Source of the DNA: Paraburkholderia madseniana
GTDB lineage: Bacteria > Pseudomonadota > Gammaproteobacteria > Burkholderiales > Burkholderiaceae
Assembly: GCF_009690905.1 (NCBI RefSeq)
Contig: NZ_VOSW01000013.1
Location: 1-64,000 of the forward strand
Length of the DNA: 64,000 nt
Direction: 5' to 3'
Part shown: piece by piece, positions 1 through 8,658 of the stretch
How positions within the stretch are numbered: position 1 is the first letter of the stretch
How the letters are laid out: each line of letters starts with the position of its first letter
The notes under the pieces: generated by a model
What the model saw: the letters and a program-made list of their open reading frames with translations, nothing else
What the model was told of the DNA's origin: nothing
Database searches by the model: none
Position numbers and translations under genes: made by a program

Positions 1-778
1 CAGGCGCATGACCGCCCAGCTCCATCGTCGCGCGCTTCATGTGCGTGCCGGCCAGCGCGGCCAGTTGCTTGCCGACCGGCGTCGAGCCGGTGAACGTGAC
101 CTTGCGGATCACCGGATGCGGAATCAGGTAGCTGGAAATCTCCGCCGGATCGCCGAACACGAGGCCGACCGTACCGGCCGGCACGCCGGCTTCGACGAAC
201 GCCTGCAGCAACGCCGCCGGCGACGCCGGGGTTTCTTCCGGCGCCTTGACGAGGAACGAGCAGCCGCACGCGAGCGCCGCGCTCAGCTTGCGCACGACCT
301 GATTGACCGGGAAATTCCACGGCGTGAAGGCGGCCACCGGGCCGATCGGCTCCTTGAGCACGGTTTGCTGCACCGCCAGATTGCGCGGCGGCACGACCCG
401 GCCGTAGACGCGGCGGCCTTCGTCGGCGAACCATTCGATGATGTCCGCCGCGGACAGCACTTCGACGCGCGCCTCGGCGAACGGCTTGCCCTGTTCCTGC
501 GTCATCAGGCGGGCGATGTCCGAAGCACGTTCACGCACCAGGGCCGCGGCCTTGCGCACGGTGGTGGCACGTTCGTTGGCCGGAATCTTGCGCCAGGCTT
601 CGAAGCCGCGCTGCGCGGCGACCAGCGCGCGATCCAGATCGGCGATACCGGCGTGAGCCACCTTGCCGATAGCTTTGCCGGTGGCGGGATTGACGACGTC
701 GAGGGTTTTGCCGCTGGCGGCGTCGCACCACTCGCCGTTGATCAGAAGACGGGTATCTGTATAGCCTGATGTGACCAC
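1..778 (-). CDS. NAD(P)-dependent aldehyde dehydrogenase, succinate-semialdehyde type (3' end outside window)
   Basis: The reverse strand reads as the first 259 residues of a class I-like aldehyde dehydrogenase; the rest, including the catalytic cysteine, lies beyond the left edge. Visible family marks are [10 protein letters not shown] for cofactor binding, [11 protein letters not shown] at the NAD-binding turn, and MELGGHAP, whose glutamate is the general base. The closest group by motif is succinate- or glutarate-semialdehyde dehydrogenase, but the substrate cannot be set from this part. I chose the GTG at 776-778, which has AGGA about ten bases upstream; no ATG is available there. It follows the LysR gene by 23 bases on the same strand and probably performs the last oxidation in the catabolic operon that runs down from 8142. 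Confidence 0.85.
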   Translation of the reverse strand, partial: MVTSGYTDTRLLINGEWCDAASGKTLDVVNPATGKAIGKVAHAGIADLDRALVAAQRGFEAWRKIPANERATTVRKAAALVRERASDIARLMTQEQGKPFAEARVEVLSAADIIEWFADEGRRVYGRVVPPRNLAVQQTVLKEPIGPVAAFTPWNFPVNQVVRKLSAALACGCSFLVKAPEETPASPAALLQAFVEAGVPAGTVGLVFGDPAEISSYLIPHPVIRKVTFTGSTPVGKQLAALAGTHMKRATMELGGHAP

Positions 779-801
779 GTTATGTTCCTGTTAGTTGATG
801 A

Positions 802-1716
802 TCACGCGTCGCGCAACGCCAATTCGACATGCCTCAGGCGCCGCACGATACGTTCGACGAACTCCAGCGTCACGTGAGGTAACGCACGCTGATTGGGTGT
901 GATGACGCCGACGGTGAGTGCGTTCACGTTCACGTCGTCGAGCGGTCTCCATACCACGTCACCGCGCGCCAGTTCGTCGAGGAAAGCTAGTTTTGAAAAA
1001 AATGAAATACCCCGCCCTGACGCAATCAGCCGCTTGAGCAGCGTCGTCGAGTTGCAGGTGACGCTCGGCTGCAACGACTCCCAGTACTCGGGAAAGTCGG
1101 TCGTGACGACGCCCTGGATCGGCGATCGTCCTTCAAGCCGCAGAAACGCGTGATTACGGCATTCGTCGAAGCTGATGCGCTCCGTCTTCGCCAGCGGATG
1201 CGACGACGCCATCACCACACCCGGCGGCAACGATACCTCGGTCACGACATCGAGGCCGGCGGGCAGCTTCGTAATGTACGTAATGCCGACGTCATACTCG
1301 CCACTCACGAGTCGCGTCGGTACGTCGTGCGGCGGCACCGCGGCGATCGAATAAGTGACAGCCGGATAGGCGTCCGAAAACTCCTCGACGGTCGCCGGCA
1401 GAAAATCGACGAACAGCGAATCCATTGCCACGACCGAGACGTGCCCCTTGCGTTCGCCCTTCAGATCGTCAAGTTCGCTGCGCATCAAGTGGAAGTCGTT
1501 CAGTGTCGCGCGAATGTGTTGCAGCATGCGCTCGCCGGCCGCGTTCAGCCGGATGCCGTTCGGCAGCCGGTCGAACAGTTCGGTCCCCATCTCGGCTTCG
1601 AGCTTCAGGATCTGCCGGTTGACCGCGCTCGACGCGACATAGAGGTTCTGCGCGGCCTTGCGGATCGAACTGCACCGAGCCACTTCGACAAAATACTTCA
1701 GGACATTCGCATGCAT
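802..1716 (-). CDS. LysR-family transcriptional regulator
   Basis: A 304-residue protein of normal LysR length. The N-terminal winged helix-turn-helix covers about residues 3-62, with the typical run of conserved alanines, SSAVNRQI in the recognition helix and ELFDR just after. The C-terminal part is the periplasmic-binding-like effector domain. It lies between the ferredoxin gene (10 bases away) and the aldehyde dehydrogenase, all on the same strand, so it looks like an embedded member of the catabolic operon rather than a divergent regulator. It probably responds to a substrate or intermediate of that operon. Effector and target sites cannot be named from sequence. Confidence 0.9.
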   Translation of the reverse strand: MHANVLKYFVEVARCSSIRKAAQNLYVASSAVNRQILKLEAEMGTELFDRLPNGIRLNAAGERMLQHIRATLNDFHLMRSELDDLKGERKGHVSVVAMDSLFVDFLPATVEEFSDAYPAVTYSIAAVPPHDVPTRLVSGEYDVGITYITKLPAGLDVVTEVSLPPGVVMASSHPLAKTERISFDECRNHAFLRLEGRSPIQGVVTTDFPEYWESLQPSVTCNSTTLLKRLIASGRGISFFSKLAFLDELARGDVVWRPLDDVNVNALTVGVITPNQRALPHVTLEFVERIVRRLRHVELALRDA

Positions 1717-1725
1717 CGTGTTTTC

Positions 1726-2061
1726 TCAGTTCATCGGCCGCACCGTCCAGGCGGCGACCACGGGATGATCGCAGGCTACCTTGCCCACGTCACATGCGCC
1801 ACCCGGGGAACCGAGCGCACTCGCTTCCGGCCCGAAGAAATCCCGGTTCACGGCGGCGAAGATGGCCTCCGATTGCGGGAGTTCTTCATCGTGAAAGATC
1901 GCTTCGGTCGGGCACACCGATACACACACCCCACAGTTGATGCACTCCTCAGGGTGGATGTAGAGCGTGCGCCCACCTTCGTAGATACAGTCGACCGGAC
2001 AGCATTGCACGCACGCCCCGTCTTTGACGTCGATGCACGGCGAAGTGATGACGTAGGCCAT
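1726..2061 (-). CDS. Seven-iron-type ferredoxin (3Fe-4S/4Fe-4S)
   Basis: A 111-residue ferredoxin of the FdxA type. Cysteines 9, 17, 21 and 50 fit the cluster pattern of seven-iron ferredoxins (C-x7-C-x3-CP), and C40, C43, C46 plus C25 fit the [4Fe-4S] pattern (CxxCxxC and a distant CP). An extra cysteine at 20 makes a CC pair at 20-21. The tail after residue 60 is longer than the core needs, as in FdxA. Its start overlaps the stop of the enoyl-CoA hydratase gene (TGATG), so it is translationally coupled. It probably carries electrons for a redox step of the operon, with the FAD oxidoreductase at 4009-5394 as a candidate partner; that pairing is inferred from position. Confidence 0.88.
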   Translation of the reverse strand: MAYVITSPCIDVKDGACVQCCPVDCIYEGGRTLYIHPEECINCGVCVSVCPTEAIFHDEELPQSEAIFAAVNRDFFGPEASALGSPGGACDVGKVACDHPVVAAWTVRPMN

Positions 2062-2834
2062 CAGCGTCCACTCCAGACCGGTTTGCGCTTCTCCTGGAAC
2101 GCGCGCACGCCTTCATTCGCGTCCTCGGATTGCAACGCGGCCACCAAGGCGGGCAGTCGCAGTGCCTGGGCGTCCGCAGGCGAGAGTGTGGAGGTGCGTT
2201 TGACCACCTGCTTGATCGCCTGCAGCGACAGCGGGGCGCACGCGAGCAGCGCCTGAACCCAGCGCTCGACGGCGGCGTCCAGTTCGGCACGCGGCACGAC
2301 TTCGTTGACGAGGCCCATCTCGAGTCCCTCGCGTGCCGAAACGCGTCGACCGGTCATCAGCATCGCCATCGCCTGGCGGTACGGGATCTGGCGTTGCAGC
2401 AGGGTCATGCCGCCGTCAAGCGGCATGCGCCCGACGAGCGCCTCGGGCAGCCCGAAGCTCGCCTCGTCACACGCGACCACCAGATCGCAACCCAGCACCA
2501 TTTCGAAGCCGCCACCCAGCGCATAACCGTTGACCCGCGCGATAACCGGCACGTTGAGCGTCTCGCGAAGCGCAATGCCACCAAAGCCGCCTGGCCGTGG
2601 CGCCGCCCAGTACTCAAGGCCGCTCACCGACGGATTCTTCAGGTCCGCGCCGACGCAGAACGCGCGCTCGCCTTCGCCCGTCAGAACCACGACCCGCACA
2701 TCGCGGTTCCGTTCGAGCTCGTTCCACACGCGTTGCAGTTCGGCTTCGGTGGCGAGGTCCACGGCGTTGAGCGCTTCCGGCCGCGCCAGCGTCACCGTGG
2801 CAACGTGCTGGTCGATGACAAGACGTACGCTCAT
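2061..2834 (-). CDS. Enoyl-CoA hydratase/isomerase family protein
   Basis: A 257-residue crotonase-fold protein. The oxyanion-hole segments are seen as CVGADLK around residue 60 and NGYALGGGFEMVLGCDLV around residue 103, followed by FGLPEALVGRMP. A glutamate at the usual first catalytic position of hydratases is not obvious (GGFEMVLGCD carries one glutamate), so hydratase, isomerase or another crotonase activity is possible. Its ATG overlaps the stop of the CoA-transferase by four bases (ATGA), and its stop overlaps the ferredoxin start. In the pathway it would act on the CoA thioester made by the neighbouring transferase. Confidence 0.9.
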   Translation of the reverse strand: MSVRLVIDQHVATVTLARPEALNAVDLATEAELQRVWNELERNRDVRVVVLTGEGERAFCVGADLKNPSVSGLEYWAAPRPGGFGGIALRETLNVPVIARVNGYALGGGFEMVLGCDLVVACDEASFGLPEALVGRMPLDGGMTLLQRQIPYRQAMAMLMTGRRVSAREGLEMGLVNEVVPRAELDAAVERWVQALLACAPLSLQAIKQVVKRTSTLSPADAQALRLPALVAALQSEDANEGVRAFQEKRKPVWSGR

Positions 2835-4012
2835 ACAGCCTCCGTGGCGACCTTGCCGCGCAATTGTTGCAAGACCTCTTCGGTATGCTGGCCGAGGCGC
2901 GGCGGCCCACGCCGCAAGCCAACCGGCGCGAGCGAAAGCTCGATCGGGCTGCCGATGAAGCGCACCGGCTGGCCTTCGCCCTCGCCCTCCAGAATCAGCT
3001 GGTTATGCAGCGTCTGAGGATCGACCAGCGCTTCACGCAGATCGCGCACCGGTGCACACAGCAGGTCCTGATCTTCGAGGCGTGCGAGCCAGAAGTCGCG
3101 CGTGTTGCTTGCAAAGCGCTCCCGGAAAATCCGCTGCAATTCGGTCTTGTGAACGAACTGCTGGTTGAGATTGCAAAAGCGCGCGTCGAGCGACAGGTCG
3201 TCGATATCCAGCGCGGCGCAGATGTCGCGCAGCGGATTCGCCTTGAACGCACCGACGAGCACCAGTGCGCCATCCTGGGTATCGAAGACACCCGAGAGCG
3301 GCATCGCGGCCCAGTTCACTTCCGAGTCGGCCATCATGATCATGGCGGCTTCCTGCATCTGCATCGCGAGCATCGAGTTGTACAGCGACACGTTGACCTT
3401 CTGCCCCTCGCCCGTGCGCTCACGATGCAGCAACGCGAGCAGGATGCCCTGCACCATGTGCATGCCGGCCGAATAGTCGGCGAGCGCAGTCGGGTACACG
3501 GAAATCGGCAACGACTCATCAGCGCGGCGCGCCATCACACCGCTCATCGCCTGGGCGAGCACGTCCTGGCCACCCTTGTGCGCATACGGTCCGGTTTCGC
3601 CGAAGCCCGTGCCCACCGCGTAGATGATCCGCGGATTCAATCGGCGGCAGTCTTCGTAGCCGACGCCCATACGGTCCATCACGCCCGCGCGGAAATTGCT
3701 GACGACCACGTCCGCGTCCGCGATCAGCGCCTTCAGATCAGCCAGTTGCTGCGCGTCGCGCAGGTCGAGCGCCACGCTGCGCTTGTTGCGATTCAGACTG
3801 CAGAAGATCGGATTGTCCGCACCGGCCACCGGCTCGAACGTCGAACGGCTCAAGTCGCCCGCGCCCTTTCTCTCGACCTTGATCACGTCGGCGCCGTAAT
3901 CGGCGAGCATCTGCGTGCAGACCGGACCCATCATGACCTGCGTGAGATCGACTACGCGCACGCCGGCAAGCGGCAGGTCAGTTGTCTTCGCGACGTTGTC
4001 GGCGACGCTCAT
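2831..4012 (-). CDS. Family III (CaiB/BaiF) CoA-transferase
   Basis: A 393-residue class III CoA-transferase, which moves CoA from a donor thioester to a free carboxylic acid. It starts with LAGVRVVDLTQVMMGP and has ADYGADVIKVE, SLNRNKRSVALDL and VVSNFRAGVMDRMG, all hallmarks of the family; the catalytic aspartate is expected in the middle of the chain. The open frame extends 64 codons further upstream, but that extension is arginine-rich shadow. The ATG at 4010-4012 overlaps the TGA of the FAD oxidoreductase in an ATGA, which fixes the start. It most likely activates the imported substrate before the crotonase step. Confidence 0.92.
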   Translation of the reverse strand: MSVADNVAKTTDLPLAGVRVVDLTQVMMGPVCTQMLADYGADVIKVERKGAGDLSRSTFEPVAGADNPIFCSLNRNKRSVALDLRDAQQLADLKALIADADVVVSNFRAGVMDRMGVGYEDCRRLNPRIIYAVGTGFGETGPYAHKGGQDVLAQAMSGVMARRADESLPISVYPTALADYSAGMHMVQGILLALLHRERTGEGQKVNVSLYNSMLAMQMQEAAMIMMADSEVNWAAMPLSGVFDTQDGALVLVGAFKANPLRDICAALDIDDLSLDARFCNLNQQFVHKTELQRIFRERFASNTRDFWLARLEDQDLLCAPVRDLREALVDPQTLHNQLILEGEGEGQPVRFIGSPIELSLAPVGLRRGPPRLGQHTEEVLQQLRGKVATEAV

Positions 4013-5394
4013 GCGGCCTCCCGCTTCTCGATGTGTGCGGCAAGCGATGGGACGTCGGCGTTGCGGCCGGTCTGGTCGCCCGGATCGGCGCCTTGTGTGC
4101 GCAAGGTCTTCTGCAGCGAGTGCACGTCCACGTCGCGCACTCGCACGCCCGCGTCGAGCGCGAGCGCGGCAGCCACACCGGCGGCTTCGCCCATCGCCAT
4201 GCAAGGCGGAATTTCACGCGACATCTTCTGCGCCTGCGAGGTCGCCGAATAGTGCCGGCCGGCAACCAGCAGGTTGTCGATCTGCTTCGGCAGCAACACA
4301 CGATACGGCATGTAGTAGTCACGGCCACGCGCGATGCTGTCGTCGAAACGGGTACGCTGCGCGAGGTCGTCCTTCGTCATCACATACTCGCCTTCGAGCA
4401 GGCGCGTCTGGCGCACGCCGGTTTGCGGCGCGACATCGATCACGTAACACTGCTCGAACCCGGGCAACTTCTCGCGCACGAAATCGACCACCGCGTGAAT
4501 GTGCTTCCGGCCCTGTACTTCAGCGCGTGTCAGGTCTTCGGGATTGAGGCCGTCAAGACCGGCCATGTGCGGGCAGTTGCACCACACCACGCCGGGCAAC
4601 GGTGTCTTCAGCCACCAGTAGCCCCACGAGCCACCGAGAATGCGCTTGATCTGGCGATCGAGTGCCGCGAATGCCTCGGGTTCTTCGGCTTCGAAACGTT
4701 CGGCCGCTTCCGTATCGACGCCGCCGAGTCGAAATACCGTCGTCGTGATATAGGTGCCGCCGACATGCGGCACGCCCGCCGACGCAGCAACATCCAGGTC
4801 ACCCGTCGCGTCGATCACCACGTCGGCGAGGATCGCTTCACGACCGCTCTTCGTCTCGCAGATTACGCCCTTCACCTGACCGTCTTCGACCAGCGTGCGC
4901 GAGAACCATGAATGCAAACGCAACTTGATGCCGAGCGATTCCACCATCTCCAGCGCGACGCGCTTCATCCCATCCGGATCGAACGCTGCGGCGAAGCACA
5001 CGGGGTGAGGCGTCTTCTGGCTGTGAAAGTCGAAGGTGCCCCAACGTCCCCACTTGCGATACGCGGCAGGATCCTCGCCCCACTCGTCCGAGCGCGGGAA
5101 CGCCGCCAGCTTGCGCGCCGCCATCCGTTCGATGAAGGTCATGCAGACGCCGCGCACCGAAATTTCCTGCAGGTGGTTGTCCCACATGTCGTCGAGCACC
5201 AGCACCATGCCGCCGGATGCGAGGCCGCCCAGGTGGTTGTAACGCTCCAGCAGAATCACTTCGGCGCCGTTGCGCGCCGCCCCGATCGCTGCCGACAGGC
5301 CTGCGGGACCGCCGCCCACCACCACAACATTTGCCTTGGCCGCAACGCGCACGTCGCGCGCATTTTCCTGAATCAAATCGCTGATCATGTTCAC
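4009..5394 (-). CDS. FAD-dependent oxidoreductase, FAD_oxidored (PF12831-like) family
   Basis: A 461-residue flavoprotein. The dinucleotide-binding fold is at residues 22-50 (VVVVGGGPAGLSAAIGAARNGAEVILLER), and a second family signature is NLLVAGRHYSATSQAQ near residue 390, followed by MAMGEAAGVAAALAL. This pattern is typical of the FAD_oxidored group related to fumarate reductase flavoproteins, most of which have no known substrate. The start used is GTG, with AGGAG five bases upstream; an ATG two codons later is the alternative. It is coupled to the CoA-transferase by ATGA and lies 37 bases below the ABC permease gene. It probably oxidises or reduces the pathway substrate, with the ferredoxin as possible electron carrier. 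Confidence 0.85.
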   Translation of the reverse strand: MNMISDLIQENARDVRVAAKANVVVVGGGPAGLSAAIGAARNGAEVILLERYNHLGGLASGGMVLVLDDMWDNHLQEISVRGVCMTFIERMAARKLAAFPRSDEWGEDPAAYRKWGRWGTFDFHSQKTPHPVCFAAAFDPDGMKRVALEMVESLGIKLRLHSWFSRTLVEDGQVKGVICETKSGREAILADVVIDATGDLDVAASAGVPHVGGTYITTTVFRLGGVDTEAAERFEAEEPEAFAALDRQIKRILGGSWGYWWLKTPLPGVVWCNCPHMAGLDGLNPEDLTRAEVQGRKHIHAVVDFVREKLPGFEQCYVIDVAPQTGVRQTRLLEGEYVMTKDDLAQRTRFDDSIARGRDYYMPYRVLLPKQIDNLLVAGRHYSATSQAQKMSREIPPCMAMGEAAGVAAALALDAGVRVRDVDVHSLQKTLRTQGADPGDQTGRNADVPSLAAHIEKREAA

Positions 5395-5431
5395 TTGTCT
5401 CCTCTGAGAATTCGGGTATTTCGTGTTCGGT

Positions 5432-6271
5432 TCAATGCGTGCTTTCGGGCTGCCATCTGACCACCAGGCGTTCGATAATCGCGATCACCAGGAAGAACAT
5501 GCCGGACAGCACAGCGCTCATGATGATTGCCGTGTACAGCAGGGCTGAATCGAAGCTGTAGGTCGCCTGGATGATCATGGCGCCGATACCTTGCGTGGCG
5601 CCGATCCATTCGCCGACCACCGCGCCAATTACCGACATCGACGCAGCGATGCGCAATGCGGAGAAGAGATAAGGCAGCGAAGCGTAGAGGCGCAGCTTGA
5701 AGAAGATTTCGCGCTTGCTTGCCGACAGGATCTGCATCAGTTCCATCGCCTGCGGGTTCACCGCTTGCAGCCCGCGAACCATATTCACGAGCGTCGGGAA
5801 GAAACAGACGATCGCCGCGATCGTGATCTTCGGCTCAAGACCGTTACCCATGATGAGAACGAGAATCGGCGCCTTCGCGACCACCGGAATCGAGTTGATC
5901 ATCACCGCGACCGGATAGAAGATGTCCTGCAGCGTCTTGTTGTGCACGAAAACGGTGGCGATCAGGATCGCCGCCAGGTTGCCGAGCAGAAAACCTCCCA
6001 CTGCCTCGATCGCGGTCGGCACCAGGTTCTGCAGCAGCACGTCGCTCTTGTTGAACAGCGTCTCCAGAACCAGGAGCGGCGACGGCGCGATAAACGGCTT
6101 CACATGAAAGCCCGCCACCACCGCCCACCACGTGAACAGCAAGCCCGCGACGCCGAGTACCGGCAGGAGGCGCGCGCGCCACAGGCGCTGGCGGCGTTGC
6201 GCAAGCCATGCTTGCGCTTCAGGGTCCGCCGCTTGAGACGACAGGTTCAATTGCATTTCGGACGTGGTCAT
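5432..6271 (-). CDS. ABC transporter permease, SsuC/TauC/nitrate-type
   Basis: A 279-residue inner-membrane protein with about six hydrophobic segments, beginning near residue 33 (LLPVLGVAGLLFTWWAVVAG). The cytoplasmic EAA-type loop is visible as LMQILSASKREIFFKLRLYASLPYLF around residues 178-205, with the usual G replaced by S. This layout is that of permeases pairing with SsuB/TauB ATPases and NMT1-like binding proteins. Its ATG shares one base with the stop of the ATPase gene (TGATG). It forms the channel of the importer at 5432-8142. Confidence 0.92.
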   Translation of the reverse strand: MTTSEMQLNLSSQAADPEAQAWLAQRRQRLWRARLLPVLGVAGLLFTWWAVVAGFHVKPFIAPSPLLVLETLFNKSDVLLQNLVPTAIEAVGGFLLGNLAAILIATVFVHNKTLQDIFYPVAVMINSIPVVAKAPILVLIMGNGLEPKITIAAIVCFFPTLVNMVRGLQAVNPQAMELMQILSASKREIFFKLRLYASLPYLFSALRIAASMSVIGAVVGEWIGATQGIGAMIIQATYSFDSALLYTAIIMSAVLSGMFFLVIAIIERLVVRWQPESTH

Positions 6272-7104
6272 CAGCAGGTCTCCAGTACGCGCCGCAGATA
6301 GGCAGCGAGTTCGACGAATTCACGGGTCTCGCGGATATCGAGCGTCCGGTCTTCCGGCAGTCCAACCGGGACGATCTCCTTCACACGCCCAGGATTGGCG
6401 GCCAGCATCAGCACGCGCTGGCCGAGAAACGCCGCTTCATAAATGCTGTGGGTGACGAAGAGCGTCGTGAGGCCCATCTCTTTCCAGACGCGACGCAATT
6501 CTTCGTTCAGACGGTCACGCGTGATTTCATCGAGCGCGCCAAAAGGCTCGTCCATCAGCAGGACTTTCGGGTCGCTGACGAGCGCACGCGCAATCGCGAC
6601 ACGCTGGCGCATCCCGCCGGACATCTCGTGCGGGTAAGCGTCCTCGCGCCCCTTGAGGCCGACGAGTTCGAGCAGTTCACGCGGTGTCGCCCGGCCTGCA
6701 CGCGCCTTGCCACCCGCGACTTCGAGCGGCAACTGCACGTTCTGGATCGCCGTGCGCCACGGCAGCAACGCCGCGTCCTGAAACACGAAGCCGATGTCCC
6801 GACGCTCACGCGCGACACGGGGCGCCGCGCCAAGCACGCTGATTTCGCCACGGCTCGGCTTGATGAGGTCCGCGACGACTCGCAGGAACGTCGACTTCCC
6901 GCAGCCTGAGGGACCGAGGAGCGTGAGGAATTCCCCGGCGGCGACGTCAAGGCTCAAGCCTTCGATCGCGGTGACGCTGCGCCGGTCGGTGAAAAAGCGC
7001 ACATTGATATTGCGGCAACTGATAGACAGATTGGTGTCTTGCAGCGCGCCGGCAGACGAACCGGACCCGTCCGCGCGCGGCGGATTCATAGTGGCAGCAT
7101 GCAT
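6271..7104 (-). CDS. ABC transporter ATP-binding protein, SsuB/TauB-type
   Basis: A 277-residue ATPase. Walker A is GPSGCGKST near residue 64, the Q-loop is GFVFQDAALLPW, the signature is SGGMRQRVAIARAL and Walker B is VLLMDEPFGALD. About 25 residues precede the domain. The ATG at 7104 has AAGGTG upstream, and the gene lies only three bases below the binding-protein gene. It powers import of the substrate recognised by the protein at 7108-8142. Family members transport sulfonates, nitrate, pyrimidine precursors and aromatic acids, so the substrate is open. Confidence 0.95.
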   Translation of the reverse strand: MHAATMNPPRADGSGSSAGALQDTNLSISCRNINVRFFTDRRSVTAIEGLSLDVAAGEFLTLLGPSGCGKSTFLRVVADLIKPSRGEISVLGAAPRVARERRDIGFVFQDAALLPWRTAIQNVQLPLEVAGGKARAGRATPRELLELVGLKGREDAYPHEMSGGMRQRVAIARALVSDPKVLLMDEPFGALDEITRDRLNEELRRVWKEMGLTTLFVTHSIYEAAFLGQRVLMLAANPGRVKEIVPVGLPEDRTLDIRETREFVELAAYLRRVLETC

Positions 7105-7107
7105 GGA

Positions 7108-8142
7108 TTACACCTTGAGGCGAGAGGAACGGGTAGCGTTAAGAACGTCCATCGTCATCACGTCATCGACCTTGGGCTGACTTCCCCGGAACTGGCCGAG
7201 TTGACCGTACATCGTGATCTGCTCCTCCCAGACCTTCGCGTCCATCGTGCCCCAGCCCTGGGTCTGCGTGGCCTGATCGAACGCGTAGCCCATCAGCGAA
7301 TCGATCGCGACGCGCTCATCGGCGTGGTTCAGATTCGGATATTCCTTGATGAGCAGATCGACGGCCTGGTCGCGATGCGCATTCGCGTAAAGCCAGCCAC
7401 GCGCGGTTGCGCGCATGAACCGCGTAACGATGTCGGGATGGTCCTTGAGTGTCGCGGTGTTCGCGTAGTACGGCAGCGCGTAGAGGCGCACGCCGGTGTC
7501 CCACAGACGCAGGTCGACGCGATCTGCCCCGAGCGCCTTGAGCGCTGTGGTGTTGGTTTGCCAGCCAGTCACCGCGTCGACCTGGCCACTCAGAAGCGGC
7601 ATCATGTCGGCGCCGATCGGCACGATGTTGACCTGGCTTTCCGGGATCTTGTTCTTCGCGAGCAGCGCCTTGAGCAGCACCATGCCCGTCGACTGGATAC
7701 CGATACGCTTGCCGATCATGTCGTGCGGCGTGCGCACAGGATTCTTCTTGAGCGAAAAGAAACTGTAAGGATGCTGCTGCAGCCCGACCGCGATACATTT
7801 GATCGGCAAACCTTCTGAGACCGCAAGCATGATCGACGGGCTCGACGAAATCTCTCCGGCTTCGGATCGGCCCGAGGCGACAATCGCGACGCCGTCAATG
7901 TTCGGGCCACCCGGCTGGATGTGAAAATCGATGCCTTCCTGCTCGTAATAGCCGAGCCGCTTCGCCGTCACCTCACCGACCTGGTTGCCGCCCGGAATCC
8001 AGCCCAGTTGCATGTTGACGGTTGCCCTGTCGCCTGCAAAGGCGCGCACGGAAAGCAGCGCGCCCGTTGCAGCCATGCCGCCCGCCGCGAGTGTCATCCG
8101 CAGCAAACGCCGACGTCCGGCATTTTCGATTACTGACATCAT
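7108..8142 (-). CDS. ABC transporter substrate-binding protein, NMT1/THI5-like
   Basis: A 344-residue exported protein. Residues 1-36 form a signal with RRRLLR before a long apolar stretch ending in AFA, which looks like a Tat signal or a long Sec signal. The mature part has LGWIPGGNQ at its start, GKRIGIQSTG for the hinge and VDAVTGWQTN, as in NMT1/THI5 and SsuA-like proteins. The start lies in two adjacent ATGs directly after GGAGGAG; the second may be the one used because of spacing. It is the first gene of the long minus-strand operon and probably defines which compound enters the pathway below. Confidence 0.92.
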   Translation of the reverse strand: MMSVIENAGRRRLLRMTLAAGGMAATGALLSVRAFAGDRATVNMQLGWIPGGNQVGEVTAKRLGYYEQEGIDFHIQPGGPNIDGVAIVASGRSEAGEISSSPSIMLAVSEGLPIKCIAVGLQQHPYSFFSLKKNPVRTPHDMIGKRIGIQSTGMVLLKALLAKNKIPESQVNIVPIGADMMPLLSGQVDAVTGWQTNTTALKALGADRVDLRLWDTGVRLYALPYYANTATLKDHPDIVTRFMRATARGWLYANAHRDQAVDLLIKEYPNLNHADERVAIDSLMGYAFDQATQTQGWGTMDAKVWEEQITMYGQLGQFRGSQPKVDDVMTMDVLNATRSSRLKV

Positions 8143-8658
8143 CTCCTCCGTTGGTCCTTCCTGGATACAAGGGGCCGGTCGTTTAACGCTGAGTGCTGCC
8201 GGTCCAAACGATTATTAAGAGCCAAAAGTGTCCCCGCAAGCATCAATTTTGAAGATGAGTGATGCCGGAATTAGCTCACCCATTCTGCGCAAAACATCAG
8301 ACAAATTGCACGCGAGCGTGCGCGATTCGCGCACCTCTGAGCCTTCGATGCGCTAAAAATTCGATCACTGGTAGTCAAATTCGGTGCTAGCTGTCGTGAA
8401 TTTTGTTCCGCAAGAATCGCCAGCAATCGCACCAGATTCGCATCGCCGTACAGGTCGATTACCGAAAGGCAGTGGTCGCGACAGACCTTCACGGCGCGGG
8501 AACGCCAGGCTGATCTGTCCATTCACCCGAGAAAGTTGAGACGGTTATCGGAGACACGAAGCCTTCTCTGTGCAATGACTTTGCTTCGTGATCCTAAAAA
8601 CAATTCAGATTCAAGTATTTGCTTTCACTTTCCCAAAACAAGCCATTTAAAGGAAATC
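8143..8658. promoter_or_regulatory. Divergent intergenic region between importer operon and porin
   Basis: These 516 bases separate the minus-strand operon from the plus-strand porin and must hold both promoters. Two overlapping short dyads are present: GCACGC, GA, GCGTGC at 8308-8321 and GCGCG, ATT, CGCGC at 8320-8332. They could be operator or hairpin sequences; no named regulator can be assigned. An 83-codon reverse frame at 8271-8522 has no recognisable protein character and I do not call it. No other gene is seen. Confidence 0.45.

Noticed and set aside
1150..2256. 368-codon plus-strand frame opposite LysR, ferredoxin and crotonase
   Set aside because: It crosses three recognised minus-strand genes and has no domain.
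2864..4252. 462-codon plus-strand frame opposite the CoA-transferase and FAD oxidoreductase
   Set aside because: Typical high-GC shadow, rich in His, Arg and Ala, crossing two real genes with clear family motifs on the other strand.
8271..8522. 83-codon minus-strand frame in the divergent region before the porin
   Set aside because: No ribosome site, unusual Cys/Arg/Ser composition and no recognisable similarity.
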